Source of the DNA: Terriglobia bacterium
GTDB taxonomy: Bacteria; Acidobacteriota; Terriglobia; Bryobacterales; Bryobacteraceae
Direction: 5' to 3'
DNA: 64,000 bases
Assembly: GCA_025358575.1 (NCBI GenBank)
Contig: JANYJA010000036.1
Location: 21,044-85,043, forward strand
In this document: in pieces, positions 7,732-15,834 of the stretch
Numbering within the stretch: the first letter of the stretch is position 1
How the letters are laid out: every line of letters begins with the position of its first letter
Translations under genes and position numbers: made by a program
The notes under the pieces: model-generated
Seen by the model: the letters and a program-made list of their open reading frames with translations, nothing else
What the model was told of the DNA's origin: nothing
The model's database searches: none

Positions 7732-8475
7732 TCAAAAAACTGGAGGGGAGATAGGGGTTTCTTTATAGGCACGTTCGCGTTCCAGCGCACCAGAATGCAG
7801 CACACCAGACTTGCCGCTTGCGGCGAGGCCCTGCATCACGATTTTGCGCATCTGCTTTTGTTGCTCTTCGATGGACTGAGTGGCGTCTATAATATGAAAC
7901 CCCATCTCTTTGGCCATGGCTTCGTATTCGTCCAAAATGCGGCCTTGGAAAATGCGGAAGCTCTCTTCCACGTCGCGGCTGAGTCCGAGATCCATGCCAG
8001 CCTCGTAGTGCTTGATGGCGTCGCGGGCGCCTAGTATTCGGCCAATAGCGACATCGAGCGGAACCCGAAAATAAAAACTCAAGTTAGGCCGAATAGCGAA
8101 GCTGTAGAGATTTCGCACCCAGCGGCGGCTTACCCCGCGGGCCACATCGCGTGCGAACGCCGTGTAGGCGTACCTGTCCGCGCAGACGATAGCCCCGGCT
8201 TTCACCAGCGGAAGAATATAGCGCTCGGTGCGATCGGCAAAGTCCGTAGCGTGAATCAGACTGAAGGTGGAAGGCGTGAACATCTGCTTCTTCTTCCCGC
8301 GTTTGGTAGTTTCGCGGACCAAAGGAGAGGAGTTCCATTCACTGAAAGCCACGGCGTAACCTTGCGAGCGCAGCCACTGGCTGAGAAGCGCGATTTGCGT
8401 GGACTTGCCGGACCCATCGATACCTTCAACTACAATGAGCTTGCCCTTGAATCGGTTGGGCGCGAAGAGTGGCAT
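7732..8475 (-). CDS. Thymidylate-kinase-like P-loop kinase, first paralogue
   Basis: 247 residues from the ATG at 8475. It has an intact Walker A (EGIDGSGKSTQ, residues 17-27) and a DRYAYTAFARDVARG segment like the DRY/LID region of dTMP kinases, which transfer phosphate from ATP to dTMP. It is somewhat longer than E. coli Tmk (213 residues), with extra C-terminal residues. It heads a five-gene minus-strand run: kinase, kinase, sixA, DUF2252, eCIS-core. The pairing of two kinases with SixA and the nearby Ppx and CHAD genes suggests a specialised phosphotransfer role rather than housekeeping dTDP supply. Confidence 0.82.
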   Translation of the reverse strand: MPLFAPNRFKGKLIVVEGIDGSGKSTQIALLSQWLRSQGYAVAFSEWNSSPLVRETTKRGKKKQMFTPSTFSLIHATDFADRTERYILPLVKAGAIVCADRYAYTAFARDVARGVSRRWVRNLYSFAIRPNLSFYFRVPLDVAIGRILGARDAIKHYEAGMDLGLSRDVEESFRIFQGRILDEYEAMAKEMGFHIIDATQSIEEQQKQMRKIVMQGLAASGKSGVLHSGALERERAYKETPISPPVF

Positions 8476-8506
8476 AGTGCGCGGCGTTCAACAACCGCCC
8501 ACCGTA

Positions 8507-9337
8507 TTATAGCCGGTTCGTGTATCTCAGATTCCGCGATCGCCACCTGAACGCGCACAGACTGAGAAGAAGACCGCCGCTAAGCAGTGTCGCGCTCCCC
8601 GGCTCCGGCGCTGTGCCTCCGGCAATAGGGCCTGCCTCGCAACCCTCTGTGTCAATTGAGACATTATTCGTATCCATGGTGACGGCTCCATTTCGTGCCA
8701 GAGCGCGGCCACATGGAATACTCGCACTGGTTTTCAGGGTGATGCTGGTGAGTGCGAGTATGTTTCCGGCGAAGACGGTGGAGGTTCCTAAAGTCGCCGA
8801 ACTCCCGACTTGCCAAAAAAGGCTGTCGCCTTCGCCGCTATTGGTAAAAACGACAGACGAGCCGCTGGCTGTCGTCAGCGTGCTTCCAACTTGGAATAAG
8901 AAGACCGCATTCGGATCTCCCTGGGCGTTGAGTGTCAGCGTTCCGGTTAATTGTGCCGACGAGCCAAAACAATAGACGCCCGGCGTGAGTGTAAGCCCCC
9001 CTAAATCCTGGTTTGTTAAGTTGACACCGCACGGCTGACCCGCCGCGGAAACGTACGCGTTCGTGAGATCGCTTTGAGCTTGTAACGCTACAGCATCGGA
9101 CGAATGAATCGTTCCCGTGACGATCCCGGGAGGGAAGCCCGTAATCGCGGTCCCTGGCGATACGCCTAAATTTCCGTGAACTGTCGACGGGCCTGTATTC
9201 GTTACAGTGGACCCACCGAGGAGGGCAAAAGGGTCCGCGGTCCCGAGACTGATACTGACAGCACCCGCATACGAACTACGAGCCGAAATCGAAAGAATTA
9301 ACAAACAAAAGCTGACCATTTTCATAAGTTTCTTCAT
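8507..9337 (-). CDS. Ice-binding-like (DUF3494) secreted protein with PEP-CTERM anchor
   Basis: 276 residues. A signal peptide (about residues 1-24, ending SSYAG) is followed by the DUF3494 ice-binding-like beta-solenoid: FALLGGSTVTNTGPSTVHGN, GVSPGTAITGFPPG, LGGLTLTPGVYCF, VFLFQVGSTLTTASGS and SLFWQVGSSATLGTSTVFAGN. The C-terminus carries PEPGSATLLSGGLLLSLCAF followed by arginines, a PEP-CTERM sorting signal processed by an exosortase. Proteins of this family bind ice in cold organisms, but many members in soil bacteria have no shown antifreeze role and may be adhesins. No exosortase is visible in the window. It diverges from the ppx gene across an AT-rich 232-base gap. Confidence 0.88.
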   Translation of the reverse strand: MKKLMKMVSFCLLILSISARSSYAGAVSISLGTADPFALLGGSTVTNTGPSTVHGNLGVSPGTAITGFPPGIVTGTIHSSDAVALQAQSDLTNAYVSAAGQPCGVNLTNQDLGGLTLTPGVYCFGSSAQLTGTLTLNAQGDPNAVFLFQVGSTLTTASGSSVVFTNSGEGDSLFWQVGSSATLGTSTVFAGNILALTSITLKTSASIPCGRALARNGAVTMDTNNVSIDTEGCEAGPIAGGTAPEPGSATLLSGGLLLSLCAFRWRSRNLRYTNRL

Positions 9338-9569
9338 TCCACCAAGGCTGATTTAGACAGAACCTACGTTATCGTAAACCCGAAACGAAATCGTGAGAAA
9401 ACAATTTTTAGGTACAAGCGAAATGTTTGTTAGGTAACTGACATTTGTTGACGGTTAGTTAATTATAAATTCGGTTGATTAAATACATATTTTAGATTCT
9501 AGAATTTGCCCGGGGGCTAAAGAGAGGTCATCCGCGTAATTGCCGAGGCCCGCGTATCATAACTTATAT
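9338..9569. promoter_or_regulatory. AT-rich divergent intergenic region
   Basis: This 232-base stretch separates the minus-strand ice-binding-like gene from the plus-strand ppx gene, and its central 150 bases are far more AT-rich than the rest of the window. It must hold both promoters. I could not assign a convincing -35/-10 pair; TTGTTGACGG near 9447 and the TTAATTATAAATT stretch near 9460 are weak candidates. Confidence 0.4.
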
Positions 9570-11102
9570 ATGCCGCGATACGCCGCCATCGACATCGGAA
9601 GCAACTCGCTGCGAATGGAAGCGGCGGAAGTTACCTCGAGCGAACCGCCCCAAATTCTGGTATCCGAACGGGCAGTCACGCGGTTGGGATTAAGTGTGTT
9701 TCGCACCGGCCGGATTAGCGCGGAGGCGATGGACACGGTATGCGGGCTGCTTACGACAATGGCACAGCAGTATAAGAAGCTGAATGTGGTCGGCGTGCGC
9801 GCGGTCGCCACCAGCGCCGTTCGCGATGCCAGCAATCAGAAGGATTTTCTAACGCGCGCCTCGCAAGCCATCGGGACAAGCGTCGAGATTATTTCCGGGC
9901 AAGAGGAGGCGCGTCTAATTCACCTGGGAGTACAGAGCCGGTGGCCGCATCCGTCGCAGCGCGTGCTGATCGTCGATATTGGCGGCGGCAGCGCCGAAAT
10001 TATTCTGAGCGAAAAAGGCCACGTGGCGCAGGCATTCTCGAAGCCGCTAGGCGCGCTGCGATTGACCGAGCTTTTTCTGAAGGCGGACCCGCCACGCGAG
10101 ATCGAGATACACCGCCTGGAGCAGTACATACATGAGCGTCTCGCGGCCGCGGTGACACGCGTAGGAAATGAAAAAGTGGACCGGGTGATTGCGACCGCGG
10201 CGACGGCTTCGGCCGTCGTGTCGGCAGTGAACCAGATACCGCGCGCAAAGCGCGATTCGGCCGACCGCGTACGGGCGAGTTCTTCGCAGTTGCGAAAACT
10301 ATATGAAGATCTGTGCCGCAGCAGTCTTGAACAAAGGAGAAAAATTGCGGGCATCGGACCGAGGCGCGCGGAAATCATCATTCCAGGGACCGCGGTGTTA
10401 TTGTCCGTCCTTCAATCCCTGAACCTGCCTTCGCTTTACTATTGTGCGGCGGGCGTTCGCGACGGGATTATCGCGGATCTGCATGCGCGCGGCGCGGGGC
10501 GTGAATTGGCGCAACTGAACCGCGATCAACGCGAAATTGTGGAAGCGATGAGCACGAAATACGGCGTGTCGCTGCGGCACGCCCGGAAAGTGGCGCGCCT
10601 CACAAACGATCTGTTTCGCGGGTTGCAGCCGCTTCACAATCTTCCAGCACATTACGGCAGGCTTCTCGAAGCGGCCGCCTATCTGCACGACGTTGGGCAC
10701 TACGTGAATGACACCAGCCACCACAAGCATTCCTACTATCTGGTGCTTAATTCTGACATGCCGGGATTCGACGCGAAGGAGCGCGAACTGGTGGCGAATC
10801 TTTGCCGCTATCATCGCAAAGCCATGCCCACCGGCGACCATGCGAATCTACAGCCGCTCGATGCGGAAACGCGACGCGTGGTTACCATGCTTTCTCCGCT
10901 GCTGCGGCTTGCCGACAATCTGGATCGCGGCCATGGACAGCGTGTGCGCTCCATTGAATGCACCCTGCGAAACGGGGAAGTGATTCTGGAGCTGCAGTCG
11001 GACAAGGATGTCGGCTTGGAAGCCTGGGCGGCGGAGCGCAATGGCGAGATGTTCCGCCAGGTGTACGAGCGGCCGCTTGTAATTACCAAGGCGCGAGCGT
11101 GA
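9570..11102 (+). CDS. ppx: Ppx/GppA exopolyphosphatase with C-terminal HD domain
   Basis: 510 residues from the ATG at 9570 (MPRYAAIDIGSNSLRMEAAE); an earlier in-frame start at 9540 would add ten residues without family support. The N-terminal half is the Ppx-GppA ASKHA phosphatase, with AIDIGSNS, VGVRAVATSAVRDA, VEIISGQEEARL and VDIGGGSAEI. The C-terminal part (YLHDVGHYVN, NLCRYHRK, LRLADNLDRGH) is the HD-like domain of long Ppx enzymes. The reaction is removal of terminal phosphate from inorganic polyphosphate or pppGpp. The TGA stop overlaps the GTG of the following CHAD gene, so the two are coupled. Confidence 0.9.
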   Translation: MPRYAAIDIGSNSLRMEAAEVTSSEPPQILVSERAVTRLGLSVFRTGRISAEAMDTVCGLLTTMAQQYKKLNVVGVRAVATSAVRDASNQKDFLTRASQAIGTSVEIISGQEEARLIHLGVQSRWPHPSQRVLIVDIGGGSAEIILSEKGHVAQAFSKPLGALRLTELFLKADPPREIEIHRLEQYIHERLAAAVTRVGNEKVDRVIATAATASAVVSAVNQIPRAKRDSADRVRASSSQLRKLYEDLCRSSLEQRRKIAGIGPRRAEIIIPGTAVLLSVLQSLNLPSLYYCAAGVRDGIIADLHARGAGRELAQLNRDQREIVEAMSTKYGVSLRHARKVARLTNDLFRGLQPLHNLPAHYGRLLEAAAYLHDVGHYVNDTSHHKHSYYLVLNSDMPGFDAKERELVANLCRYHRKAMPTGDHANLQPLDAETRRVVTMLSPLLRLADNLDRGHGQRVRSIECTLRNGEVILELQSDKDVGLEAWAAERNGEMFRQVYERPLVITKARA

Positions 11103-11497
11103 GTGATATGCAAAAGTTTATACGCGGACAAGCGTCGACGCTATTGCGCCGACTGGCGTATCTTTCGCACGACGCCGTTCAACTAGGTTCGGCGGAGGCG
11201 ATACACGATCTGCGGGTAGGAATCCGGCGGCTCAGTGAATGTCTCCGGGAATTCGAGAGTTTTTTCCCTGCCGGTCGCGCCAAAAAAGTGCGCAAGCATC
11301 TGCGGGAAGTCATGAAACTTGCAGCGGAAGTGCGCAATCGCGACATCGCGATGGCGCTGCTGCAGAAGGCAAAGGTGATCGCGAACGAGGGTCTTGACAG
11401 GGAATGGCACCGCGCCAAACAAAATTTGATGGATATCTTGCGGACTTGGATTCGGCACGGGGTAACGCAGAAGTGGCGTGAGGAATTGAATGTCTAA
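11099..11497 (+). CDS. CHAD domain protein, N-terminal half
   Basis: About 132 residues from a GTG at 11099 that overlaps the ppx stop (GTGA); an ATG follows at 11108. It holds the first CHAD signature, EAIHDLRVGIRRLSECLREF, and the helical EVRNRDIAMALLQKA region. CHAD domains are all-helical, conserved-histidine domains that bind inorganic polyphosphate. A complete CHAD protein is about 280 residues; this frame stops after half and the remainder follows in another frame (11490-11945), with an 8-base overlap. The split may be a frameshift, a base-calling error or two coupled subunits. Confidence 0.75.
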   Translation: MSDMQKFIRGQASTLLRRLAYLSHDAVQLGSAEAIHDLRVGIRRLSECLREFESFFPAGRAKKVRKHLREVMKLAAEVRNRDIAMALLQKAKVIANEGLDREWHRAKQNLMDILRTWIRHGVTQKWREELNV

Positions 11498-11945
11498 AAC
11501 AACTAAAACCGCATGGATGTCGGATGGCACGGTAGAAGAAAATATTCACGTCTTTCTGCCGGTTATGATTGCGGAGTATTACAAGGCTGGACGCATTGCC
11601 GCGGCGACCGAGAAGGTCGGCCCAAGTCTGCACCGCTTTCGTCTGAAAACCAAGCGGTTTCGATACACCCTCGAGCTGTTCCGAGAGTTGTGCGGTCCGA
11701 CGTTTGGGAATCGCCTGGACAGTCTGCGTCCAATCCAGAACGCTCTTGGGGATATCAACGATTGCGTTACGGCGCGAGGGCTGCTGAGTGCGAGCACGCG
11801 CAAAGTGGCCAAAAGTTTTCTGGATAAACGCGAGAAGAAAAAACTGGAAGAGTTTCAGTTCTACTGGCAGCATCAGTTCGACAAGGATGGTGCGGAGGCG
11901 AGCTGGATTCGGTACGTAGAGAAAATGCGCGTGAAAGTAGGCTAA
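11490..11945 (+). CDS. CHAD domain protein, C-terminal half
   Basis: 151 residues starting MSKTTKTAWMSDGTVEE, overlapping the end of the N-terminal half by 8 bases in the next frame. It carries the second CHAD signature, SLHRFRLKTKRFRYTLELF, and RPIQNALGDINDC, both typical of the C-terminal helical bundle. Together with 11099-11497 it makes the expected length of one CHAD protein with nothing missing, so a single gene with one frame change is the simplest reading. The adjoining ppx gene supports a polyphosphate-binding role. Confidence 0.75.
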   Translation: MSKTTKTAWMSDGTVEENIHVFLPVMIAEYYKAGRIAAATEKVGPSLHRFRLKTKRFRYTLELFRELCGPTFGNRLDSLRPIQNALGDINDCVTARGLLSASTRKVAKSFLDKREKKKLEEFQFYWQHQFDKDGAEASWIRYVEKMRVKVG

Positions 11946-11946
11946 G

Positions 11947-12585
11947 ATGACCGAACCGAAAATGGATCCGATGTTTCTCCCTGATGTAGAGAACCACGCG
12001 CAGCCCAGTCCCTATCTGGACAGCGTCCGCATGATGCAAGCCGCGGGCAAGGAGTATCCGCAAATCTGGCACATGTTTGCGTTCAAGCCGGAGGCGACGA
12101 ATCATCTGGCTCGCTTCACGCAGGAAATGATGCGTGAACCCGGTCCTCTGAGTCCGGGGACAAGAGAGTTGATTGCGGCCTTCACGTCGGCACGCAATCA
12201 CTGCCCGTTTTGAACGAAGGCCCACGCCGCGGTCGCGGCGGTCATTCTGGAAAACGAAAAGGCCACCGGATCGGCGACGGGTGAAGAATTTGTGGCTGGC
12301 GTCTTGCGCGATTTGGAAACTTCGGGCCTCGGTGGAAAAGAGAAAGTGCTGTTTCGGTTCGTGGATAAGGTGAATCACAACTCGCATCGCATCGCCGCCG
12401 AAGACATGGCACTTCTCCGCGCGGCCGGCTTTACGGACGAAGCTATTTATTACGCCCTTACGGTATGCGCGTTATTTAACTTCTATAACCGCTGGATTGA
12501 TGCGAGCGGTGTTCACGCGCTCTCCGACGAGGCTCACCGAATGGGCGGAAGAAGGTCGGCCGCCACAGGGTATGTCAGAAAGTAA
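11947..12585 (+). CDS. AhpD-like peroxidase-related protein, candidate selenoprotein (in-frame UGA at codon 89)
   Basis: 212 residues if the TGA at 12211-12213 is read through. The ATG at 11947 follows the CHAD stop by one base. The first part (88 residues) ends ELIAAFTSARNHCPF and the downstream part, in the same frame, continues TKAHAAVAAVILENEKATGS up to the stop at 12583. The joined motif C-P-F-(UGA)-T-K-A-H matches the CxxC...H redox centre of AhpD-like/carboxymuconolactone decarboxylase peroxidases, with UGA at the second, reactive Cys. A 6-bp hairpin starts 11 bases after the UGA. AhpD-like selenoproteins are known from environmental surveys. The alternative is a nonsense mutation or sequence error of a TGC or TGT codon; conserved coding on both sides argues against old decay. 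Confidence 0.72.
12211..12240 (+). promoter_or_regulatory. UGA codon and bacterial SECIS-like hairpin
   Basis: The UGA (12211-12213) is followed by 11 bases and then a perfect 6-bp stem, CGCCGC (12225-12230) paired with GCGGCG (12235-12240), closing a GGTC loop. The loop begins 17 bases after the UGA and has G at its first two positions. Both features fit the loose bacterial SECIS rules: a loop 16-37 bases downstream with a G among the first two loop bases. GC-rich coding sequence can form such stems by chance. Confidence 0.5.
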
Positions 12586-12619
12586 GGCGCAACGGCTATG
12601 AGTTAACATTATAGCTACC

Positions 12620-13819
12620 ATGAATCTCGGCCGGGGCAAACTGGTGCTCATCGCTTTACTATTATTCATGCCTGCCGCGAGAGCGCAGACGGGCGAGTTC
12701 GCAGGGTCGCAAGCTTGTGCCCCGTGTCATGCGGCGACCTACGAACGCTGGCGCAAGACGCGCATGGCGAATATCTTGCAAGACGTGAAAGTCCATCCGG
12801 AAGCCATTCTGGGTGATTTTTCCAAGCCCAATCCGGCGGTCACTTTCCGAAAAGAAGATATCGTCTTCACTTACGGCAGCAAGTGGAAGCAGCGTTATTT
12901 CGCCAAGGCTGGCTCGGATTATTTTGTGCTTCCCGCGCAGTGGGATGTGCGCAATGCCGTTTGGCGGCCGTATTATGTCAAGCCCGGCTCCGATTGGTGG
13001 GTGCCGCATTACCCCGCCGACCAGATGCAGCGCCCGACCGGTCCTCTTTGCGACGGATGTCATTCGGTGAATTACAACATTCAGACCAAGCAGGTGACCG
13101 AGTGGAATGTAGGCTGCGAGAAATGCCACGGGGCCGGCGCAGCACACGTAAAGCAACCGTCACGCGACAATATTGTCAATCCTGGACGGCTGGATTTCGT
13201 GCGCGCAAATGATGTCTGCATCCAGTGCCATTCGCAAGGGCAGCCATTGGGAAATCCGATTGAAGGCAAATATTACGATTGGCCAGTGGGATTCGAGCCG
13301 GGCAATCGGTTGAGCGATTTTTGGAAGCTCGAGGAGCACCGACTCGGCGAGACGACGTTCACTCATTTCGCTGAAGGATCGGCTCACAAAAACCGGATGC
13401 AGGGCAACGACTTCGTGCAGAGCATAATGCACACGCGCGGCGTGAAGTGTTTTCAGTGCCACGATGTGCATGGCACGCAGTACTCCGCCGATCTGGTAAG
13501 GCCTGGCAACGAGATGTGCCTCACCTGCCACGGGCCGCAGTCTCCCAACGGGCCACGCGGGTCGATGGCCGAGCACTCCCACCACAAAGCCGGAAGCGCG
13601 GGCAGCGAATGCGCGGCGTGCCACATGCCGGCGATTGCGCAGACCATCGCGGACGTGAATGTCCGCAGCCACACTTTCCGGTTCATCACGCCGGCAATTA
13701 GCGAGCGGTATCAAATTCCGAACGCGTGCGTGACTTGCCACAAAGGGAAAACCAACGCATGGGCGGCAGGGGAGTTGAAACGCTGGCCTAACGTGTCGGG
13801 ATGGCGGATGGCGCAGTAG
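12620..13819 (+). CDS. Secreted octahaem c-type cytochrome
   Basis: 399 residues with a signal peptide (MNLGRGKLVLIALLLFMPAARA). I count eight CXXCH haem-binding motifs: CAPCH, CDGCH, CEKCH, CIQCH, CFQCH, CLTCH, CAACH and CVTCH. The order and spacing resemble the multihaem cytochrome c554/NrfA-like family, often seen in Acidobacteriota ahead of TPR domains; here the TPR part is absent and the protein ends after the last haem site. It probably carries electrons in the periplasm, but its partner and substrate are not evident. Its 3' end overlaps the convergent M61 peptidase gene by 32 bases. Confidence 0.88.
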   Translation: MNLGRGKLVLIALLLFMPAARAQTGEFAGSQACAPCHAATYERWRKTRMANILQDVKVHPEAILGDFSKPNPAVTFRKEDIVFTYGSKWKQRYFAKAGSDYFVLPAQWDVRNAVWRPYYVKPGSDWWVPHYPADQMQRPTGPLCDGCHSVNYNIQTKQVTEWNVGCEKCHGAGAAHVKQPSRDNIVNPGRLDFVRANDVCIQCHSQGQPLGNPIEGKYYDWPVGFEPGNRLSDFWKLEEHRLGETTFTHFAEGSAHKNRMQGNDFVQSIMHTRGVKCFQCHDVHGTQYSADLVRPGNEMCLTCHGPQSPNGPRGSMAEHSHHKAGSAGSECAACHMPAIAQTIADVNVRSHTFRFITPAISERYQIPNACVTCHKGKTNAWAAGELKRWPNVSGWRMAQ

Positions 13820-15638
13820 CCGGCGTCAGCCAAGTATCCAGGTGCTGCCTTTGCTCCGGCGTGGTGGTCGGGAGCACCTCCAATTGCCATAGACGATCGG
13901 GTTCAGCGCGCAGGGTCGCGTCGAGCCGCACAAGCCGGTCGCGGCGGGCAACCAGCACCGAAATTTTGTCGCCCGCATGATACTGCTCCATGCGCTGTGC
14001 CCATTGCTCGGGGCGAACGCGAAAGCCGTCGATCGCCAGAATCTCGTCCTCGGCGCTAAACCCCGCATCGAAGGCCGCGGTGTCGCGCGGAACTTGGGCG
14101 ACGATCAACCGGCCGTTTTCCGTGCGCGTAACCGCACCGAGCGTCGATTTCGCCGCCACGTTGTTTTTCGGCGGTTCAGGTTTCTTAAACCGCAGGCCGA
14201 ACCAGTCGAGAGCTTCGTTGTAATCGAGTTCGTGAGTCGTATCGAGCGTTTCCACAAACCATCCGCTCAGATCGGCTCCGGCAACCTCGCTCGCGGTTTT
14301 GCGGAATTCCGCGGAAGTGAAGCCTTTCCCGCCGGAGTAGCGGTCGTAGGCGAGGCGCATCAAATGGTCCAATGTCTTCGTCCCATTTGTTGATTTCCGG
14401 ATCTTGGCGTCGAGGAGCCAGGCGATCACCGCGCCCTTAGTATAGTAGCTGATGCCCGTGTTTTTACTGTTTTCGTCGGGACGGTAGAACTTGATCCAGG
14501 TGTCATACGATGCCATCTCGACAGGCTGTGCTAACCGTCCCGGGGTCGTTTGTAGTTCCTCAATTTGTCGAGAGAGAGAACTGCCGACCGTTTCCGTGGG
14601 GCTGCCAATACCCAGGTATTCGTCGCGGGTGCAGAGTCCGGCGCGCTTTACGGCAAGCATGCCGTAGTAATCGGTGAAGCCCTCGGAAATCCAAAGTCCT
14701 TTAGTGTAAACCTCGGTCTCGTAGTCGAAAGGACCGAGTTCCACCGGGCGCAGACGCTTCACGTTCCATAGATGGAAATATTCGTGGCTGACAAGGTCCA
14801 GAAATCCCAGGTATCCGAGCCGCGTGCGCGTGGCGTAACGACTGGTCATGATCACGAATGAATTTTTGTGTTCCAGGCCGCCCCCCGACTCGGTGATCAG
14901 GTTGAGGAAGACATACTTGTCGTACGGAAGGCTGCCCCACATGCGCAGGTATTCGCGGACGAGTGTCTCGACGTCTCGAGCGGAACGCTGGCCGTCCCAT
15001 ACACCCCCTTCGCCTTGGTTTAGCAGAAAGTGCGGCTTGCCACTCACAAGGAAGGGATATGATGCCGGGCTGCCCGCGATGATCGGCGAATCCACCAGCG
15101 TGGTGTAGTCTGGAGCCACATAGCGGTTGGATCCACCTGAAATCAAGCCGCTTTGACTTAACTTCCAGGCTGGCAAAAGTTCAAGTGTTACTTCATATGG
15201 GTGGTTAAGTAATTCCATTGCCGTAAGATAAGTCGCCGCCCCATTCAAAAGCGCAAAGTCTTCGTCTACCCAATTCGTTCGCACCGACATCTCGCGGCAA
15301 TAAATCCTGTATGCGACAAACACGCGGGCCGCGCGATTGGTGCCCACGCGCCACCTGTTCTTGCGACTTTTTTCGACTGGCAGCGAATTTCCCTCACCGT
15401 CTTTCGCGGACATGCTCTCGACGTTTCGCGCATATTCCCGAACGAGGTAAGAGCCGGGAGTCCACACCGGCATGAATAGCTCTAGAGAAGGCTGGCCGCC
15501 GGTCGGAATGTCGGCGGAGACCTCGGCGTAATGAGTCTGCGGGGCAGGGAACTTAATGTTGTACCGGACGGAATCTGGAGTGGCGGCGGACATCGCAAGG
15601 ACGGAGAGGGTCATTAGGATTGGAAGACGTTGGCTCAT
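13788..15638 (-). CDS. M61 family metallopeptidase with PDZ domain
   Basis: 616 residues from the ATG at 15638 (MSQRLPILMTLSVLAMSAAT, a signal peptide); a longer frame upstream to 15866 has no family support and runs antisense to the neighbouring coding region. The zinc site is HEYFH at residues 285-289 (SHEYFHLWNVKRLRP) with the third ligand in WISEGFTDYY (Glu319), the M61 glycyl aminopeptidase pattern. The N-terminal beta domain includes LFMPVWTPGSYLVREYARN. A PDZ domain lies at about 500-590 (AAFDAGFSAEDEILAIDGFR). It is likely a periplasmic peptidase acting on small or N-terminal Gly/Ala peptides. It is divergent from the FecR-domain gene. Confidence 0.9.
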   Translation of the reverse strand: MSQRLPILMTLSVLAMSAATPDSVRYNIKFPAPQTHYAEVSADIPTGGQPSLELFMPVWTPGSYLVREYARNVESMSAKDGEGNSLPVEKSRKNRWRVGTNRAARVFVAYRIYCREMSVRTNWVDEDFALLNGAATYLTAMELLNHPYEVTLELLPAWKLSQSGLISGGSNRYVAPDYTTLVDSPIIAGSPASYPFLVSGKPHFLLNQGEGGVWDGQRSARDVETLVREYLRMWGSLPYDKYVFLNLITESGGGLEHKNSFVIMTSRYATRTRLGYLGFLDLVSHEYFHLWNVKRLRPVELGPFDYETEVYTKGLWISEGFTDYYGMLAVKRAGLCTRDEYLGIGSPTETVGSSLSRQIEELQTTPGRLAQPVEMASYDTWIKFYRPDENSKNTGISYYTKGAVIAWLLDAKIRKSTNGTKTLDHLMRLAYDRYSGGKGFTSAEFRKTASEVAGADLSGWFVETLDTTHELDYNEALDWFGLRFKKPEPPKNNVAAKSTLGAVTRTENGRLIVAQVPRDTAAFDAGFSAEDEILAIDGFRVRPEQWAQRMEQYHAGDKISVLVARRDRLVRLDATLRAEPDRLWQLEVLPTTTPEQRQHLDTWLTPATAPSAIPTR

Positions 15639-15834
15639 CAATTCGTCAGAATGATACACTTTTGCATGCGATTGCGCCAGGAGGACTAGAGCAAACGTTC
15701 GCTTGAATGTGGCCGGGGTGGTGGTTTTCAGCCATCTTTCGGCGAGCATTGATTGCTTTATGCTTATGAAAACATTGGGTTTGTCGAATGGTACCCGCGC
15801 TGCCTTAACGTTACCGGAAGTATTAGTGAACCCA

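Noticed and set aside
12211..12213. Plain nonsense mutation making two separate proteins
   Set aside because: Kept as the alternative but not preferred: same frame on both sides, UGA exactly at the redox Cys position and a suitable hairpin right after it.
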